From: Methylobacterium sp.
GTDB lineage: Bacteria > Pseudomonadota > Alphaproteobacteria > Rhizobiales > Beijerinckiaceae
Reading direction: 5' to 3'
DNA length: 64,000 bases
Assembly (NCBI RefSeq): GCF_019745455.1
Contig: NZ_JAIETD010000042.1
Location: forward strand, 1 to 64,000
Part shown: one piece after another, positions 26,393 through 35,561 of the stretch
How positions within the stretch are numbered: position 1 is the first letter of the stretch
Layout: the number at the start of each line of letters is the position of its first letter
The notes under the pieces: model-generated
What the model was told of the DNA's origin: nothing
Seen by the model: the letters and a program-made list of their open reading frames with translations, nothing else
Databases searched by the model: none
Made by a program: the position numbers and the translations under genes

Positions 26393-26725
26393 TCAGCCGC
26401 TCGAGGTCGTCGGACGGTCGACGTGGGGCTGGTGGGCCGTGGCGATTTCGCCGGCGAGGCTCCGGCGGCTCGCCTCGAGATCCGAGAGGGTCTTGCGGGC
26501 CTCGTCGATCTTCACGGTCAGGTCCTCCAGGATGGCCCGGCCCTCGGTGCTGAAACTGCGGACCGCAGCCCCGGCGCTGGCGAGCGCATGGCCGGATTCG
26601 GCGAAGATCCGACCGTACTCGGCCTGGGTCCGGTCGAGGCGCTTGAGCTTGAGGTACATCGGCACCACGCAGGCGCTCGTCACCACGAGAGCCAGCAGCA
26701 GGACGGTGTCAACGAGCGGCGTCAT
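26393..26725 (-). CDS. Small membrane-anchored coiled-coil protein in motility cluster
   Basis: A 110-residue protein with one N-terminal membrane helix (TPLVDTVLLLALVVTSACVVP, residues 2-22) and a helical, charged remainder (about residues 25-95) that could form a coiled coil in the cytoplasm or periplasm. The ATG at 26725 lies 17 bases inside the fliM 3' end. It lies between fliM and fliN; similar small proteins of unknown function occur at this place in related flagellar clusters. I do not assign a function. Confidence 0.75.
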   Translation of the reverse strand: MTPLVDTVLLLALVVTSACVVPMYLKLKRLDRTQAEYGRIFAESGHALASAGAAVRSFSTEGRAILEDLTVKIDEARKTLSDLEASRRSLAGEIATAHQPHVDRPTTSSG

Positions 26726-27644
26726 CTTCGGCGGCTTCCTTTCGCTGCGCAATGGCTTCATCGACCCGTAGGACGTAGGATCCCTGCGCCTGGCCCATGT
26801 GGCACCAGAACAGGGGTCGGTCGTTGCCTTCCAGCATCACCCGCGTCGCAGGGGTGGCATCGAGGCCGATGACCTGGCCGACCTTGAGGTCGGCGATCTC
26901 GCCCAGCGTCAGGGTGCGCTCCTCCAGCACCGCCCGCAGCGTCACCTCGGCCTTCTGGACCTCGGCGGCCATCTGACGGGTCCAGCGCGGGTCGCGGGCC
27001 GCCGTATCGCCGGTGAGCGCCTTGGCGAGACGCGGCCTCATCGGGTTGATCGCCGAATGCGGCATGATCACCAGCAACTCTCCGCCGCGATTGAGCGCCT
27101 GGATCATGAAACGGGCCTCGACCGCCTTGTTGCTGCGGCCGCCGATGACAGCGAATTCCATCCTGGTCTCGGTGCGCTCCAGCCGGAACGTCGTCGCGGA
27201 GACGAGGGAGAAGGACGATTCGAGAGCCTTCCCGATCTGCTCGAAGATCATATGGGCGAGGCGGAGTTCGATCGCCGAAAACGGGCGCTCGTCCTCCACC
27301 GGCGGCTCTCCGCCGTCGGCTCCGAACAGGGCCTCGACCATGGTGAAGATGAAGTCGCGGTCGAGGGCGACGAGGATGTGGCTATCCCACTCGGCGGCGT
27401 GGAAGATCCCCGCCACCGCGTTGTTGTCGCAGGCATCGAGCAGCTCGCCGAAGGGGCCGTTCCTGATCCCCGTGAACGAGAAGAACACCGAGGATGCGAC
27501 GAGGTGCTTGAGGTTGTCGGTGCAGGCACTGGTCAGCCGGTCGAACACCACCGCCAGCATCGGCAGGCGCTCGAGGGAGAGGCCGCCCGCTTCCTTGAGG
27601 CGTATCTTCAGGTCCGTCGGATTGGCGGTCGGTTGTCCGGTCAT
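26709..27644 (-). CDS. fliM: Flagellar motor switch protein FliM
   Basis: C-ring protein that receives the chemotaxis signal. The 311-residue product has the CheC-like middle domain (DRLTSACTDNLKHLVASSVFFSFTGI, GELLDACDNNAVAGIFHAAEW, DRDFIFTMVEALFG) and a C-terminal SpoA domain (VTLRAVLEERTLTLGEIADLKVGQVIGLD). I see no classic CheY-binding motif (LSQxEIDALL) at the N-terminus, which reads MTGQPTANPTDLKIRL. Its start overlaps the motA stop by four bases. Confidence 0.92.
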   Translation of the reverse strand: MTGQPTANPTDLKIRLKEAGGLSLERLPMLAVVFDRLTSACTDNLKHLVASSVFFSFTGIRNGPFGELLDACDNNAVAGIFHAAEWDSHILVALDRDFIFTMVEALFGADGGEPPVEDERPFSAIELRLAHMIFEQIGKALESSFSLVSATTFRLERTETRMEFAVIGGRSNKAVEARFMIQALNRGGELLVIMPHSAINPMRPRLAKALTGDTAARDPRWTRQMAAEVQKAEVTLRAVLEERTLTLGEIADLKVGQVIGLDATPATRVMLEGNDRPLFWCHMGQAQGSYVLRVDEAIAQRKEAAEDDAAR

Positions 27645-28537
27645 GCGGCCTCCCGCGGCGCTCCGCCTGTCACGGTCGCATTCTCGACCTCGTCGATGGT
27701 CGGGCGGTCTCCCGACGAGATGCCCTTGCGCCCGTGCTCCACCGCGATCTGCGGCACCGCTCCGTTCATGTATGCCAGAAGGCTCTGCTTGACGATGATA
27801 TAGACCCGGCCTTGCTTCTCGCGGGTGGTCTTCACCTTGAGGGCGAAGGGCGCAAGCACACCGTAGGACAGGAAGATGCCGACGAAGGTGCCCACGAGTG
27901 CGGCGCCGATGAGGCCGCCGAGGATCTGGGGAGACTGGTCGAGGGCCCCCATCGCCTTCACGATACCGAGGACCGCCGCGACGATGCCTAGAGCCGGAAG
28001 CGCCTCGGCGACCGTGGTGAGGGCGGCATAGGGCTTGAGGGCGTCGCGCTTCTGGCCGGTGATCTCTTCGTCCATGAGCGCCTCGATCTCATGCGAACGC
28101 GCATTGCCGATCAGGATCAGGCGCGCGTAGTCGCAGATGAACATCACGAGGTCCTTGTTCTTGGCGACGTCTGGGTAGGTCTTGAACAGCTCCGAGTTCT
28201 CGGGGTCGTCGAGATGGGGTTCGACCTCGTTCCGGGGTTTGTTCTTGAGTTCCCGCATGAGGGTGTGAAGCAGGCCGAGGAGGGCGAGAAAGTCCTGACG
28301 CTTCGGCACCTTGCCGGTGAGTGCCTCCATCGATGCGCGGCCCGTGTCGACAACCGTCTTCATCGGGTTGGCGATGACGAACGTACCCGCCGCCATGCCG
28401 CAGATGATGACGTATTCCCAAGGCTGCCAAATGACGATGAGGTGGCCGCCCATGGCGACGAAGCCGCCGAGCATCGAACCGATGGCGATGACGAGACCGA
28501 TGAGGACGCTCAAGGCTGCCGCCTCCACTGTGACCAT
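27641..28537 (-). CDS. motA: Flagellar motor stator protein MotA
   Basis: Proton-channel stator subunit. The 298-residue protein has four membrane helices, an N-terminal IGSMLGGFVAMGG, a large cytoplasmic loop with ARSHEIEALMDEEI, and the conserved C-terminal pair PALGIVAAVLGIVKAMG and GALVGTFVGIFLSYGVLAPFA. The ATG at 28537 begins the first helix; upstream Met residues lie in a Pro/His-rich stretch. motB is 9 kb away on the other strand, as is usual in rhizobia. Confidence 0.95.
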   Translation of the reverse strand: MVTVEAAALSVLIGLVIAIGSMLGGFVAMGGHLIVIWQPWEYVIICGMAAGTFVIANPMKTVVDTGRASMEALTGKVPKRQDFLALLGLLHTLMRELKNKPRNEVEPHLDDPENSELFKTYPDVAKNKDLVMFICDYARLILIGNARSHEIEALMDEEITGQKRDALKPYAALTTVAEALPALGIVAAVLGIVKAMGALDQSPQILGGLIGAALVGTFVGIFLSYGVLAPFALKVKTTREKQGRVYIIVKQSLLAYMNGAVPQIAVEHGRKGISSGDRPTIDEVENATVTGGAPREAA

Positions 28538-28611
28538 GTCACGATGGGAGCGGGGATAGGGTGGATCGCTTGCGTGGGGCTGGCACACCCCCGACTCCGG
28601 AGGCGCGTTGT

Positions 28612-30063
28612 TCAGGCGCGCCCGAGAGCCGATTGCCTCACGTCATCGTCGGCCGGCGCCGTCGCCACCTCGCGGGGAGATGAGATTCCTGCGGCTCGGG
28701 GCAGCGACAAGGTGACGACGAGACCATGCGGCTCCCGGTTCGCCAGACTGATCTGTCCGGAATGGGCCTCGACGATCGCCGTAGCGATGGAAAGGCCGAG
28801 GCCGAAGCCTGGCGTCTCGTCGAGGTTTCGTGCGCGGTCTCCTCGGACGAAGGGCTGGAGCATCGCCACATGGTCCGCAGCGGGGATGCCGGGGCCCTCG
28901 TCTGCGATGGCGACAGTGGCTCCCGCCGAAGTCGCCGCCATGCTCACGCGCACCCGCCGGCCGTATTTCACCGCATTGTCAACGAGATTGGAGATCGCCC
29001 GTTGGAGTTCGTCGGATCGGCCATTGATCAGGACATGTCTCAAAGTCTCGGCCTCTACGTCCGCGCCCATGTCGGCGAAGTCGTCGCAGACCGTCTGGAC
29101 GAGCGCGGCGAGATCGAGGGGCGCCATCTGGTCCTGCTTGCGTCCGTCGCGGACGAAGGACAGGGCGGCCTCGACCAGGGCGTTCATCTGGTCGAGGTCC
29201 CGCAGGGTTGCCGCGCGGGCGTCGTCGTCGTCGATGAACTCTGCCCGGAGGCGCATGCGGGTGATCGGCGTGCGCAGATCGTGGCTGATGGCTGCCAGCA
29301 TGCGGGTGCGGTCGTCGATGAGGCGCGTGACGCGGTCGCGCATCCGTCCGAGCGCACGGGAGACCGTGAGCACCTCCTCGGGCCCGCGATCTGGAAGCGG
29401 CGTGCTATCGTCCACTCGGCCGAAAGCCTCGGCCGCCTCGGCCAGTCGCGCCAGGGGGGCCGCGAGTGCCCTCGTCGCCCAGACCGAGAGAACCGACAAC
29501 ATCGCGGCTAGAAATACGATCGTGCCGAGAACCGGGCCCCAGCGGTACGGCGGGGCGATCAGGCGGAACGGAACCCGCGCAGAGATGATCAGGCGGCTCG
29601 GCGTTTCCACCGTGAGCCGGGCCACGCCGTCCTCGCTGAGATCAGTCGATTTCGTCAGCGGGAGCACCTGGTAGCCGGCGCCGAGGTTCTGCAGGAGCCT
29701 CGGCGCCTGGGGGTGTGCCTCGCTGCCCGCATCTGCCGGAGCGGCTTCGTCCAAGCTCAGGTCCATCGACGGCTCCGCGGCTCTGGCCAAGGCGAAGACC
29801 ACCTGTCGCTGGTCGGCCTGAGCGGTCTCGAGCATGCGTGCGACCACAGCGAGGCGATTGGTGACGCCTCCGGGCGTATCGACGGTGCGCCAGGGTCCGG
29901 CGCCGGCAAAAAAGAGAGCGATGGCGATGAGGATATGCGTGACGACGATGGTCATCACCACGAGCACCGCGATCTGGCCGCTGACGCTGCGGGGGACCGG
30001 AAAGCTACGCCGCGACGTGGCGGGCTCGTCCGGACGGGCTCGATCGCCGATGGGGTTAGTCAT
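28612..30063 (-). CDS. EnvZ-like sensor histidine kinase
   Basis: Inner-membrane two-component kinase, 483 residues. It has a membrane helix (about residues 30-52), a periplasmic loop to about 185, a second helix, a HAMP domain (LARLAEAAEAFGRVDD), a HisKA box with phosphorylated His (AISHDLRTPITRMRLRAEF), and an ATPase domain (N box DNAVKYG, G1 DEGPGIP, G2 GFGLGLSI). No response regulator is adjacent. It lies 75 bases upstream of motA on the same strand, so it may be transcribed with the motor genes. Confidence 0.92.
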   Translation of the reverse strand: MTNPIGDRARPDEPATSRRSFPVPRSVSGQIAVLVVMTIVVTHILIAIALFFAGAGPWRTVDTPGGVTNRLAVVARMLETAQADQRQVVFALARAAEPSMDLSLDEAAPADAGSEAHPQAPRLLQNLGAGYQVLPLTKSTDLSEDGVARLTVETPSRLIISARVPFRLIAPPYRWGPVLGTIVFLAAMLSVLSVWATRALAAPLARLAEAAEAFGRVDDSTPLPDRGPEEVLTVSRALGRMRDRVTRLIDDRTRMLAAISHDLRTPITRMRLRAEFIDDDDARAATLRDLDQMNALVEAALSFVRDGRKQDQMAPLDLAALVQTVCDDFADMGADVEAETLRHVLINGRSDELQRAISNLVDNAVKYGRRVRVSMAATSAGATVAIADEGPGIPAADHVAMLQPFVRGDRARNLDETPGFGLGLSIATAIVEAHSGQISLANREPHGLVVTLSLPRAAGISSPREVATAPADDDVRQSALGRA

Positions 30064-30194
30064 GACTCCCTAGATGCTCCGCCTACACTGTCACCAGCAA
30101 ACCTTCCTTTGGCTTTCCGGGCACCGCAGGAGCCAAGCACACCGATGTTTCCGGGTTATCTCTGGCGACTGACGACCTCCGACGAGGAGCTTGA

Positions 30195-30959
30195 TCACGA
30201 ATTCTCTGCCGCCACGACGGCGAAGGTGAGGACGTCGACGGCCTTGGCGCCGCCGCGCAGGAGTGCCCGGGCGGCAGCGTTCGCGGTGGCGCCAGTTGTA
30301 CTGACATCGTCGACGAGCAGCACGCGCCGTCCCTGCAGGCGTGCCTTGGCCGCCTCCGGAACCCGGAAGGCGCCCTGAAGATTGGCGGCGCGGGCGGGCC
30401 TGCTGAGACCCACCTGCGAGCGAGTGGCCTTGACCCGCTCGAGGCAGCCCGGGTCGTAGGATCGTCCCTTGTGCCCGGCGATGGCCTTCGCGAGAAGCGC
30501 CGCCTGATTGAAGCGCCGTCGCCAGAGACGCAGGCGGTGGAGTGGCACCGGAACGACGCAATCGGCCTCGGTAACGAGTTCGGTCCCCGCTGTCTCCATC
30601 ATCCGCGCCATGACCGCTGCAAGGTCAAGACGGTCCTCGTACTTCAGGCGGTGAACCATCCGGCGCGCGACCTCATCGTAGACGGCGACAGCCCGTGCCC
30701 TTTCGAAGGCCGGCGGCTCGGCGATGGCACGTGGCGAGATCAGTGGCCCGACACCTAGATCCACGCTGAAGGGCGTCCCGAGCCGGGAGCAATAGGGCTG
30801 TTCGATCAGGGTCAAGCGTGTCCAGCAGGCAGGACAAAGGGCGTGCGCGTCGGCGGTGGCTCCGCCGCAGCCGGTGCAGCTCGGCGGATAGACGAGGGTC
30901 AAGGCCGCATCTCGGAACGTCCGGCAGCAGTTCTCAAAGAATAACCGCAAGGGTTGCAT
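30195..30959 (-). CDS. comF: ComF family phosphoribosyltransferase-like protein
   Basis: A 254-residue protein of the ComF family, linked in other bacteria to DNA uptake and possibly to DNA repair. It has a zinc-ribbon start (CTGCGG at about residue 28, then CPAC), and a type-I phosphoribosyltransferase domain with ADCVVPVPLHRLRLWRRRFNQA and the PRPP-binding loop RVLLVDDVSTTGATA. The second Cys pair of the usual four is altered (PYCSRLG). The ATG at 30959 fits the domain start; the frame is open further upstream. Confidence 0.85.
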   Translation of the reverse strand: MQPLRLFFENCCRTFRDAALTLVYPPSCTGCGGATADAHALCPACWTRLTLIEQPYCSRLGTPFSVDLGVGPLISPRAIAEPPAFERARAVAVYDEVARRMVHRLKYEDRLDLAAVMARMMETAGTELVTEADCVVPVPLHRLRLWRRRFNQAALLAKAIAGHKGRSYDPGCLERVKATRSQVGLSRPARAANLQGAFRVPEAAKARLQGRRVLLVDDVSTTGATANAAARALLRGGAKAVDVLTFAVVAAENS

Positions 30960-31112
30960 CAGTCTGAGATGACACCCGCTCGGCGTCTTGAAAAGCCCCC
31001 TGCCGGCTCCACGCCGGTCGAACGGCTCTTTTGGCCGCCGCATCCCGGCTCCAGCCGCCTACCTCGCTCTCAACTGACGTCGCCGGTTCTTCAGAGGCCG
31101 CATGTGCGGCGC

Positions 31113-31127
31113 TTAACTGTTTCTTGA
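31113..31127 (+). promoter_or_regulatory. TTAA-N7-TTGA site, CtrA-like
   Basis: TTAA at 31113-31116 and TTGA at 31124-31127, spaced by 7 bases, near the CtrA consensus TTAA-N7-TTAA. It lies 26 bases upstream of the membrane-protein/chemoreceptor gene pair. CtrA controls motility genes in many alphaproteobacteria. One mismatch and the chance of random occurrence keep confidence low. Confidence 0.25.
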
Positions 31128-31152
31128 GTACGAATGACTAACATTTGTTATT

Positions 31153-31488
31153 ATGAATGCATCCCAGATCCCGACTGCGATGGTCGGAGCATTTGCTTTC
31201 TTTACCCTGGTTCTGCCGCTCGCCGCCCTTGTGCCTGCGCGGTCGGGCGGACCTGTTCTGGTGGTCGGAGACCCGTGGGCGGAGGGGGACGCGGCAATCA
31301 CGGTGATCGCGCGCTCCGAGGGCGCGATCGTCCGCATGAGCATCCTTCCGTTCATCGCTGTCGCGCGGTCCGACGATCCCGACTTTCATGCCCAGCTGCA
31401 TCGCGCGGGCGCCTGGATGACCCTCGACGCCTCATGGGCGCTGGGCTGCCGACCCGAACCAACCTTCAAGGACGATTCACGCGCATGA
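31153..31488 (+). CDS. Small membrane/exported protein preceding a chemoreceptor
   Basis: A 111-residue protein with one hydrophobic N-terminal segment ([21 protein letters not shown], residues 9-29), then a soluble domain with alternating hydrophobics ([32 protein letters not shown]) and a C-terminal [15 protein letters not shown] do not recognise the family. The stop overlaps the chemoreceptor ATG by four bases, so the two are translated together; a periplasmic ligand-sensing partner is possible but unproven. Confidence 0.65.
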   Translation: MNASQIPTAMVGAFAFFTLVLPLAALVPARSGGPVLVVGDPWAEGDAAITVIARSEGAIVRMSILPFIAVARSDDPDFHAQLHRAGAWMTLDASWALGCRPEPTFKDDSRA

Positions 31489-32972
31489 GCACGAACGGCT
31501 TCACCCTGGACCGCATCAGGACGTCGTCGGGACGGATGTTCGTCGGCTTCCTCTGGCTCAACGCCATCCTCGTGGTAGCTGTGAACACCTGGCGGGGAAC
31601 CTTCGCGAGTTTCGGACTGGCTGCCGCCGCCCTGGCCCTTGCCGCGATTCCGACGCTCGCGGCGGCGCGCGACCTCACGGGACCACGGACGCGGCTCCTC
31701 GCCAGCCTGGGTCTCGCGGCTCTCGTCGCGATGCTGGTCGCGGTGTTCGAGCAGGGCGGCCGCGGTCAGACTCTGCAGATCGACATCCACATGTACTTCT
31801 TCGCCTGCCTCGCGATCGTCGCAGCCCTCCTCGATTGGAAGGCCTTGATCGCCTATGCGACCGTCGTCGCGGTGCATCACCTCGGCTTCGGACTCGTGCT
31901 TCCCGCGCTCGTGTTTCCCGACGGCGGCGGCATCCAGCGGGTCGCCCTTCACGCTGTCATCCTGATCGCACAGACCGCCGTGCTGGTCTGGCTGGTCTTC
32001 CAGATTCAGAAGGGCGTCTCGGCCAGCCGCGCGCTCGCCCGCACCGAAAGCGACAAGCAGGAAGCGGAAGCCCTGAAGGCGAAGGCCGAGGAGCAGGCTC
32101 GCCGGGAGGTCGTGCGTGCCGCCGCCGTAGAGCGCCAGGTGCATTCCTTTCAGAGCGCCGTGGCCGACGTCGTCCAATCGATCGAGACCTCACTCGCCGC
32201 CATGGAGTCGAGCGGCCATGCCATATCCGATGTCGCCCGGCGTGCCGAGCAGGAGACAGACGGCGCCTCGGCTCGCACGATCCAGGCGGGCGACAACGTC
32301 CGCCGGGTCGCGCAGACCTGTGACCACCTTACCGCCACCGCCGACGAGATCTCGCATCACCTCGACGCCACGAATGCCGCCACGCGCGCGGCGAGCGACG
32401 ATGCGCGCCAGACCGGTGAGACCGTCAACCAACTCATGGCCTCCGTCGAGCGGATCGGCTCGGTCATCACGACGATCCGGTCGGTTGCAGAGCAGACCAA
32501 CCTCCTTGCGCTCAACGCCACCATCGAAGCCACCCGCGCAGGTGTCGCCGGCCGTGGATTCGCGGTAGTCGCCACCGAGGTGAAGAGCCTCGCCGGGCTG
32601 ACCGCGAGCTCGACCGAGGAGATCGCGACCCAGATCCGGGACGTTCAGAGCGCGACCGAACAATCCGTGGCATCCATGCGGGCGGTCGCCACCCGGATCG
32701 ACGATGTCGAGCGCACGGCCGCCGCGATGGTCGACGCCATCGGCCGCCAACGCAGCGCGACGCAGGGAATGGGAACCGATATCGGCGCCGCCCTGTCCAA
32801 TGCCGAGGCGGCATCTACCGGGGTCATTCAGGTGGCTCGGACGGTCGGCACCACCCGCGCGGTCATCGATCAGGTCCAGGCCTCGACCGATGCCGTACGC
32901 AAGCAGGTAGGGGTCCTTCGCGGCGTCACCGCCGGGTTCGTGAAGGAACTCGGAGCCTCGCGACGGGCGTGA
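31485..32972 (+). CDS. Methyl-accepting chemotaxis protein with six-helix N-terminus
   Basis: A 495-residue chemoreceptor. The N-terminal 190 residues hold about six membrane helices with the conserved pattern [20 protein letters not shown] and [10 protein letters not shown], without a large periplasmic domain. Then comes a charged coiled coil (about 195-230) and a methyl-accepting signalling domain with the hairpin tip [32 protein letters not shown] and [13 protein letters not shown]. It would signal to CheA in the cytoplasm. It is coupled to the small membrane-protein gene by an ATGA overlap. Confidence 0.92.
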   Translation: MSTNGFTLDRIRTSSGRMFVGFLWLNAILVVAVNTWRGTFASFGLAAAALALAAIPTLAAARDLTGPRTRLLASLGLAALVAMLVAVFEQGGRGQTLQIDIHMYFFACLAIVAALLDWKALIAYATVVAVHHLGFGLVLPALVFPDGGGIQRVALHAVILIAQTAVLVWLVFQIQKGVSASRALARTESDKQEAEALKAKAEEQARREVVRAAAVERQVHSFQSAVADVVQSIETSLAAMESSGHAISDVARRAEQETDGASARTIQAGDNVRRVAQTCDHLTATADEISHHLDATNAATRAASDDARQTGETVNQLMASVERIGSVITTIRSVAEQTNLLALNATIEATRAGVAGRGFAVVATEVKSLAGLTASSTEEIATQIRDVQSATEQSVASMRAVATRIDDVERTAAAMVDAIGRQRSATQGMGTDIGAALSNAEAASTGVIQVARTVGTTRAVIDQVQASTDAVRKQVGVLRGVTAGFVKELGASRRA

Positions 32973-33058
32973 GGCTCGCAGGCCGCCCCGCCCGCATGCC
33001 ATAGCTTTTCCTCGATGGATCGGGACGGCTCCTGCCGTCGGCGGCAAGGGGAGGGGAC

Positions 33059-35212
33059 ATGGTCCGCAGGCGTCATACGCCGACGAACGAGGCTCTCGGG
33101 GAGATCGCGGCGCGCCTCGGCGCGAAGCTCGATGCGGTGGCTTTGGATCTCCTGCGGCAGCAACTCAATCTGCCGGAGTTCGACGGGGAACCCGATGAGG
33201 CGGACGTCGCGAAGGCGCTGCATGCGCTCGAAGCGCGGCGCCTCTTCCTGCAGAGCGGTCTTGGCGAACTGGCCCGGACCCTGCCGGACCTGAAGGTGAC
33301 CGCTGGTGCGGATGGAGCGCTTGGCGCCTCGCTCTCCGTTACGATGCCGATCCTCGATGACGGACGCATGGACCTGCGAGTGGACGCCCCCGCGCAGGAG
33401 GCGGCGTCGATCCTCGACGAAATGGCCGAGCGCAACGATCCGGTCTGGCGGCTCGATGACCTGCGCATGTTTCTCGAGGCCGAGCGGGCCTCGGTAAACC
33501 GGGCGCTGCGCAAGCCCGTGGACCGTCTGCGTCAGCAGGTCCGCGTCGACCTCCAGGACGTCGGCGCCGACGCGGCGACCTATATCGCGCATCTCGACCG
33601 CTCCCTGCGCTCGCGCCGCTTCGCCTTCGGGCCTGATCTCGCCCGAACCTTGCTCGACACGCTCAAGCCTGTCCGCACCCGTGCCAGGGTGCTGGCGCAG
33701 GAGGACTCGCCGCGCCGGCGCCTGCGCGACCGGGTCGGGTTCGGGGCCTATATCGACCGGCTCACGGCCGCGCGCCGGCTCAACCGCCGCATCGTTTTTC
33801 ACATGGGGCCGACAAATTCGGGCAAGACCTATGCGGCATTGGAGCACCTCACGGCCGCCGCCACCGGCACTTATCTCGCGCCCCTGCGCCTTCTTGCCCT
33901 GGAGAACTACGAAGCGTTGCTGGAGCGCGGCTTGCGCGCCGGGATGATCACCGGCGAGGAGGTGCTGGGCGAAGCCGAGCCGACCCACACCTCGCGCACC
34001 ATCGAGACCGCGGATCTGCGCCGTACGGTCGAGGTCGCCGTCATCGACGAAATCCAGATGATCATGGACCCGGATCGTGGGTGGGCCTGGACCAACGCCC
34101 TGTTCGGCATCCCGGCCCGCACCGTGATCGTCTGCGGTTCGGAGGATGCCCTATCCTTCGTGCGGCGTGCGGCGGAGGCCGCCAACGAATCCCTCGACGT
34201 CGTCGGCTTCACCCGCAAGACGCCGCTGCGGCTGATCGACGAGCCGGTTCCCCTGGACCGCGTCGAAGCCGGGGACGCCGTCGTCGCGTTCTCGCGCCGG
34301 GCCGTGCACGAGAACCGCGAAGCCCTGATCGCGGCCGGTCACAGCGTGGCGACGATCTACGGCGCGCTCTCGCCAGAGGTGCGCCGCGCCGAGGCCGCTC
34401 GGTTCCGTGGCGGCGACGCCGAGATCCTGGTGACGACCGATGCGGTGGGCATGGGACTCAATCTCGGGCCCCTCAAGCGGGTGTTGTTCTCGGTCGTCCG
34501 CAAGTGGGACGGCAAGGCCGAGCGGCCGCTCACCCATTCGGAGATCCGGCAGATCGCCGGCCGGGCGGGCCGCTTCGGACATCAGGAGGCCGGCTATGTC
34601 GCGGCCCTCGACGTGGCCGGTATCGCGCCCCTGCATGCCGCGCTCGGTGGTGCCATCACGGCGCCCGCAGCCGACCCGCGCTTCTTCGTCAGGCCAGACC
34701 TCGTCGCCATCGAAGCCATGGGTGAGGAGATGGGCACCGACAGTCTGGAGGCGATCCTGCGCCACTTCGCCGTTGCGACGTTCTACGAGGGTTCGCCGTT
34801 CCAGCCAGCCGACCAGGACGCGATGATAGCCGCCGCAGCCAAGACCGATCAGGTCGCCCTGTCGATCGCCGACCGCTTCGTTTTCGCAATCTGCCCTATC
34901 GATCGGCGTGACGCGATCTCCTGCTCCATCCTCGACCGCTGGATGGAGGCTTGTGCGGAGGGAGCGGAAGTGGATGCATTGCGTCCGGGCAATGTTCATG
35001 ACCTTGCCGAACAGGAGCGGCTGGTACGACTCGGCAGCGCCTATCTTTGGCTCGCGCGCCGCTTCCCTCGAATTTTCATAGCTGTCGACGACATGCGTGC
35101 GATGCGCGGCGCGGCCAATGCGGCGATCGAAGCCTATCTTGCCGCGATTGCGAGATCCGCCGTCTTTGAACCAGGGCGTCGAACTCAGATTGCCCGAGGG
35201 CCAGCGGCCTAG
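33059..35212 (+). CDS. SUV3-like DExH RNA helicase
   Basis: A 717-residue protein of the SUV3/mitochondrial RNA helicase type, which in mitochondria unwinds RNA for the degradosome. The helicase core shows Walker A in FHMGPTNSGKTYAAL (about residue 250), GTYLAPLRLLALENYE, Walker B DEIQM (about 330), then motif III-type VIVCGS, and motifs V and VI TTDAVGMGLNLGPLKRVLFS and QIAGRAGRFG. The N-terminal 230 residues are helical and unlike the usual SUV3 start. The ATG has GGGGAGGGG upstream. Bacterial members occur in alphaproteobacteria; their RNA substrates are unknown to me. Confidence 0.88.
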   Translation: MVRRRHTPTNEALGEIAARLGAKLDAVALDLLRQQLNLPEFDGEPDEADVAKALHALEARRLFLQSGLGELARTLPDLKVTAGADGALGASLSVTMPILDDGRMDLRVDAPAQEAASILDEMAERNDPVWRLDDLRMFLEAERASVNRALRKPVDRLRQQVRVDLQDVGADAATYIAHLDRSLRSRRFAFGPDLARTLLDTLKPVRTRARVLAQEDSPRRRLRDRVGFGAYIDRLTAARRLNRRIVFHMGPTNSGKTYAALEHLTAAATGTYLAPLRLLALENYEALLERGLRAGMITGEEVLGEAEPTHTSRTIETADLRRTVEVAVIDEIQMIMDPDRGWAWTNALFGIPARTVIVCGSEDALSFVRRAAEAANESLDVVGFTRKTPLRLIDEPVPLDRVEAGDAVVAFSRRAVHENREALIAAGHSVATIYGALSPEVRRAEAARFRGGDAEILVTTDAVGMGLNLGPLKRVLFSVVRKWDGKAERPLTHSEIRQIAGRAGRFGHQEAGYVAALDVAGIAPLHAALGGAITAPAADPRFFVRPDLVAIEAMGEEMGTDSLEAILRHFAVATFYEGSPFQPADQDAMIAAAAKTDQVALSIADRFVFAICPIDRRDAISCSILDRWMEACAEGAEVDALRPGNVHDLAEQERLVRLGSAYLWLARRFPRIFIAVDDMRAMRGAANAAIEAYLAAIARSAVFEPGRRTQIARGPAA

Positions 35213-35240
35213 CTTATCCAGACATCGACGATGCCAGTTC

Positions 35241-35275
35241 GTCATTCCGGGCGCCGAAGGCGAACCCGGAACGAC
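35241..35275. repeat. REP-like palindrome
   Basis: Inverted repeat of 11-base arms, GTCATTCCGGG at 35241-35251 and CCCGGAACGAC at 35265-35275, with one mismatch and a 13-base spacer, just after the SUV3-like gene. It has no T tract. Similar palindromes recur in intergenic regions of alphaproteobacterial genomes. Confidence 0.45.
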
Positions 35276-35332
35276 AGGAAGGGTCCACGACCCTCGATGT
35301 GGAAAACGGCAGTCCGACTTTGGAGCTTTGCC

Positions 35333-35425
35333 TCAGAGCGGCTTGGCGTTCTTCATCGACATCAGGTTCATGACGGCGAGGCCCAGCCACGGACCGACGA
35401 AGACCAGGAAATAGAAGAAGCTCAT
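35333..35425 (-). CDS. Putative 30-residue single-pass membrane protein
   Basis: A short ORF beginning ATG at 35425 with GGGAG about 8 bases upstream. The product is MSFFYFLVFVGPWLGLAVMN, then LMSMKNAKPL: a hydrophobic helix followed by a short basic tail, which fits a small inner-membrane protein of the kind found as accessory subunits or regulators. No family is recognised; the call rests on the ribosome site, the helix and lack of other content. Confidence 0.5.
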   Translation of the reverse strand: MSFFYFLVFVGPWLGLAVMNLMSMKNAKPL

Positions 35426-35561
35426 GCTCACGCTCCCATCAGCCTGCGGCAGGATGATTCCGGCCGTCCGGAACGATAAGTCCCAATCCTTGACTCGGTT
35501 TCAAGCCGTCGCCTGCTTTCCCGGTCGTTGATCAGACCTCCTCGGACCCTCGGGATCGCCA

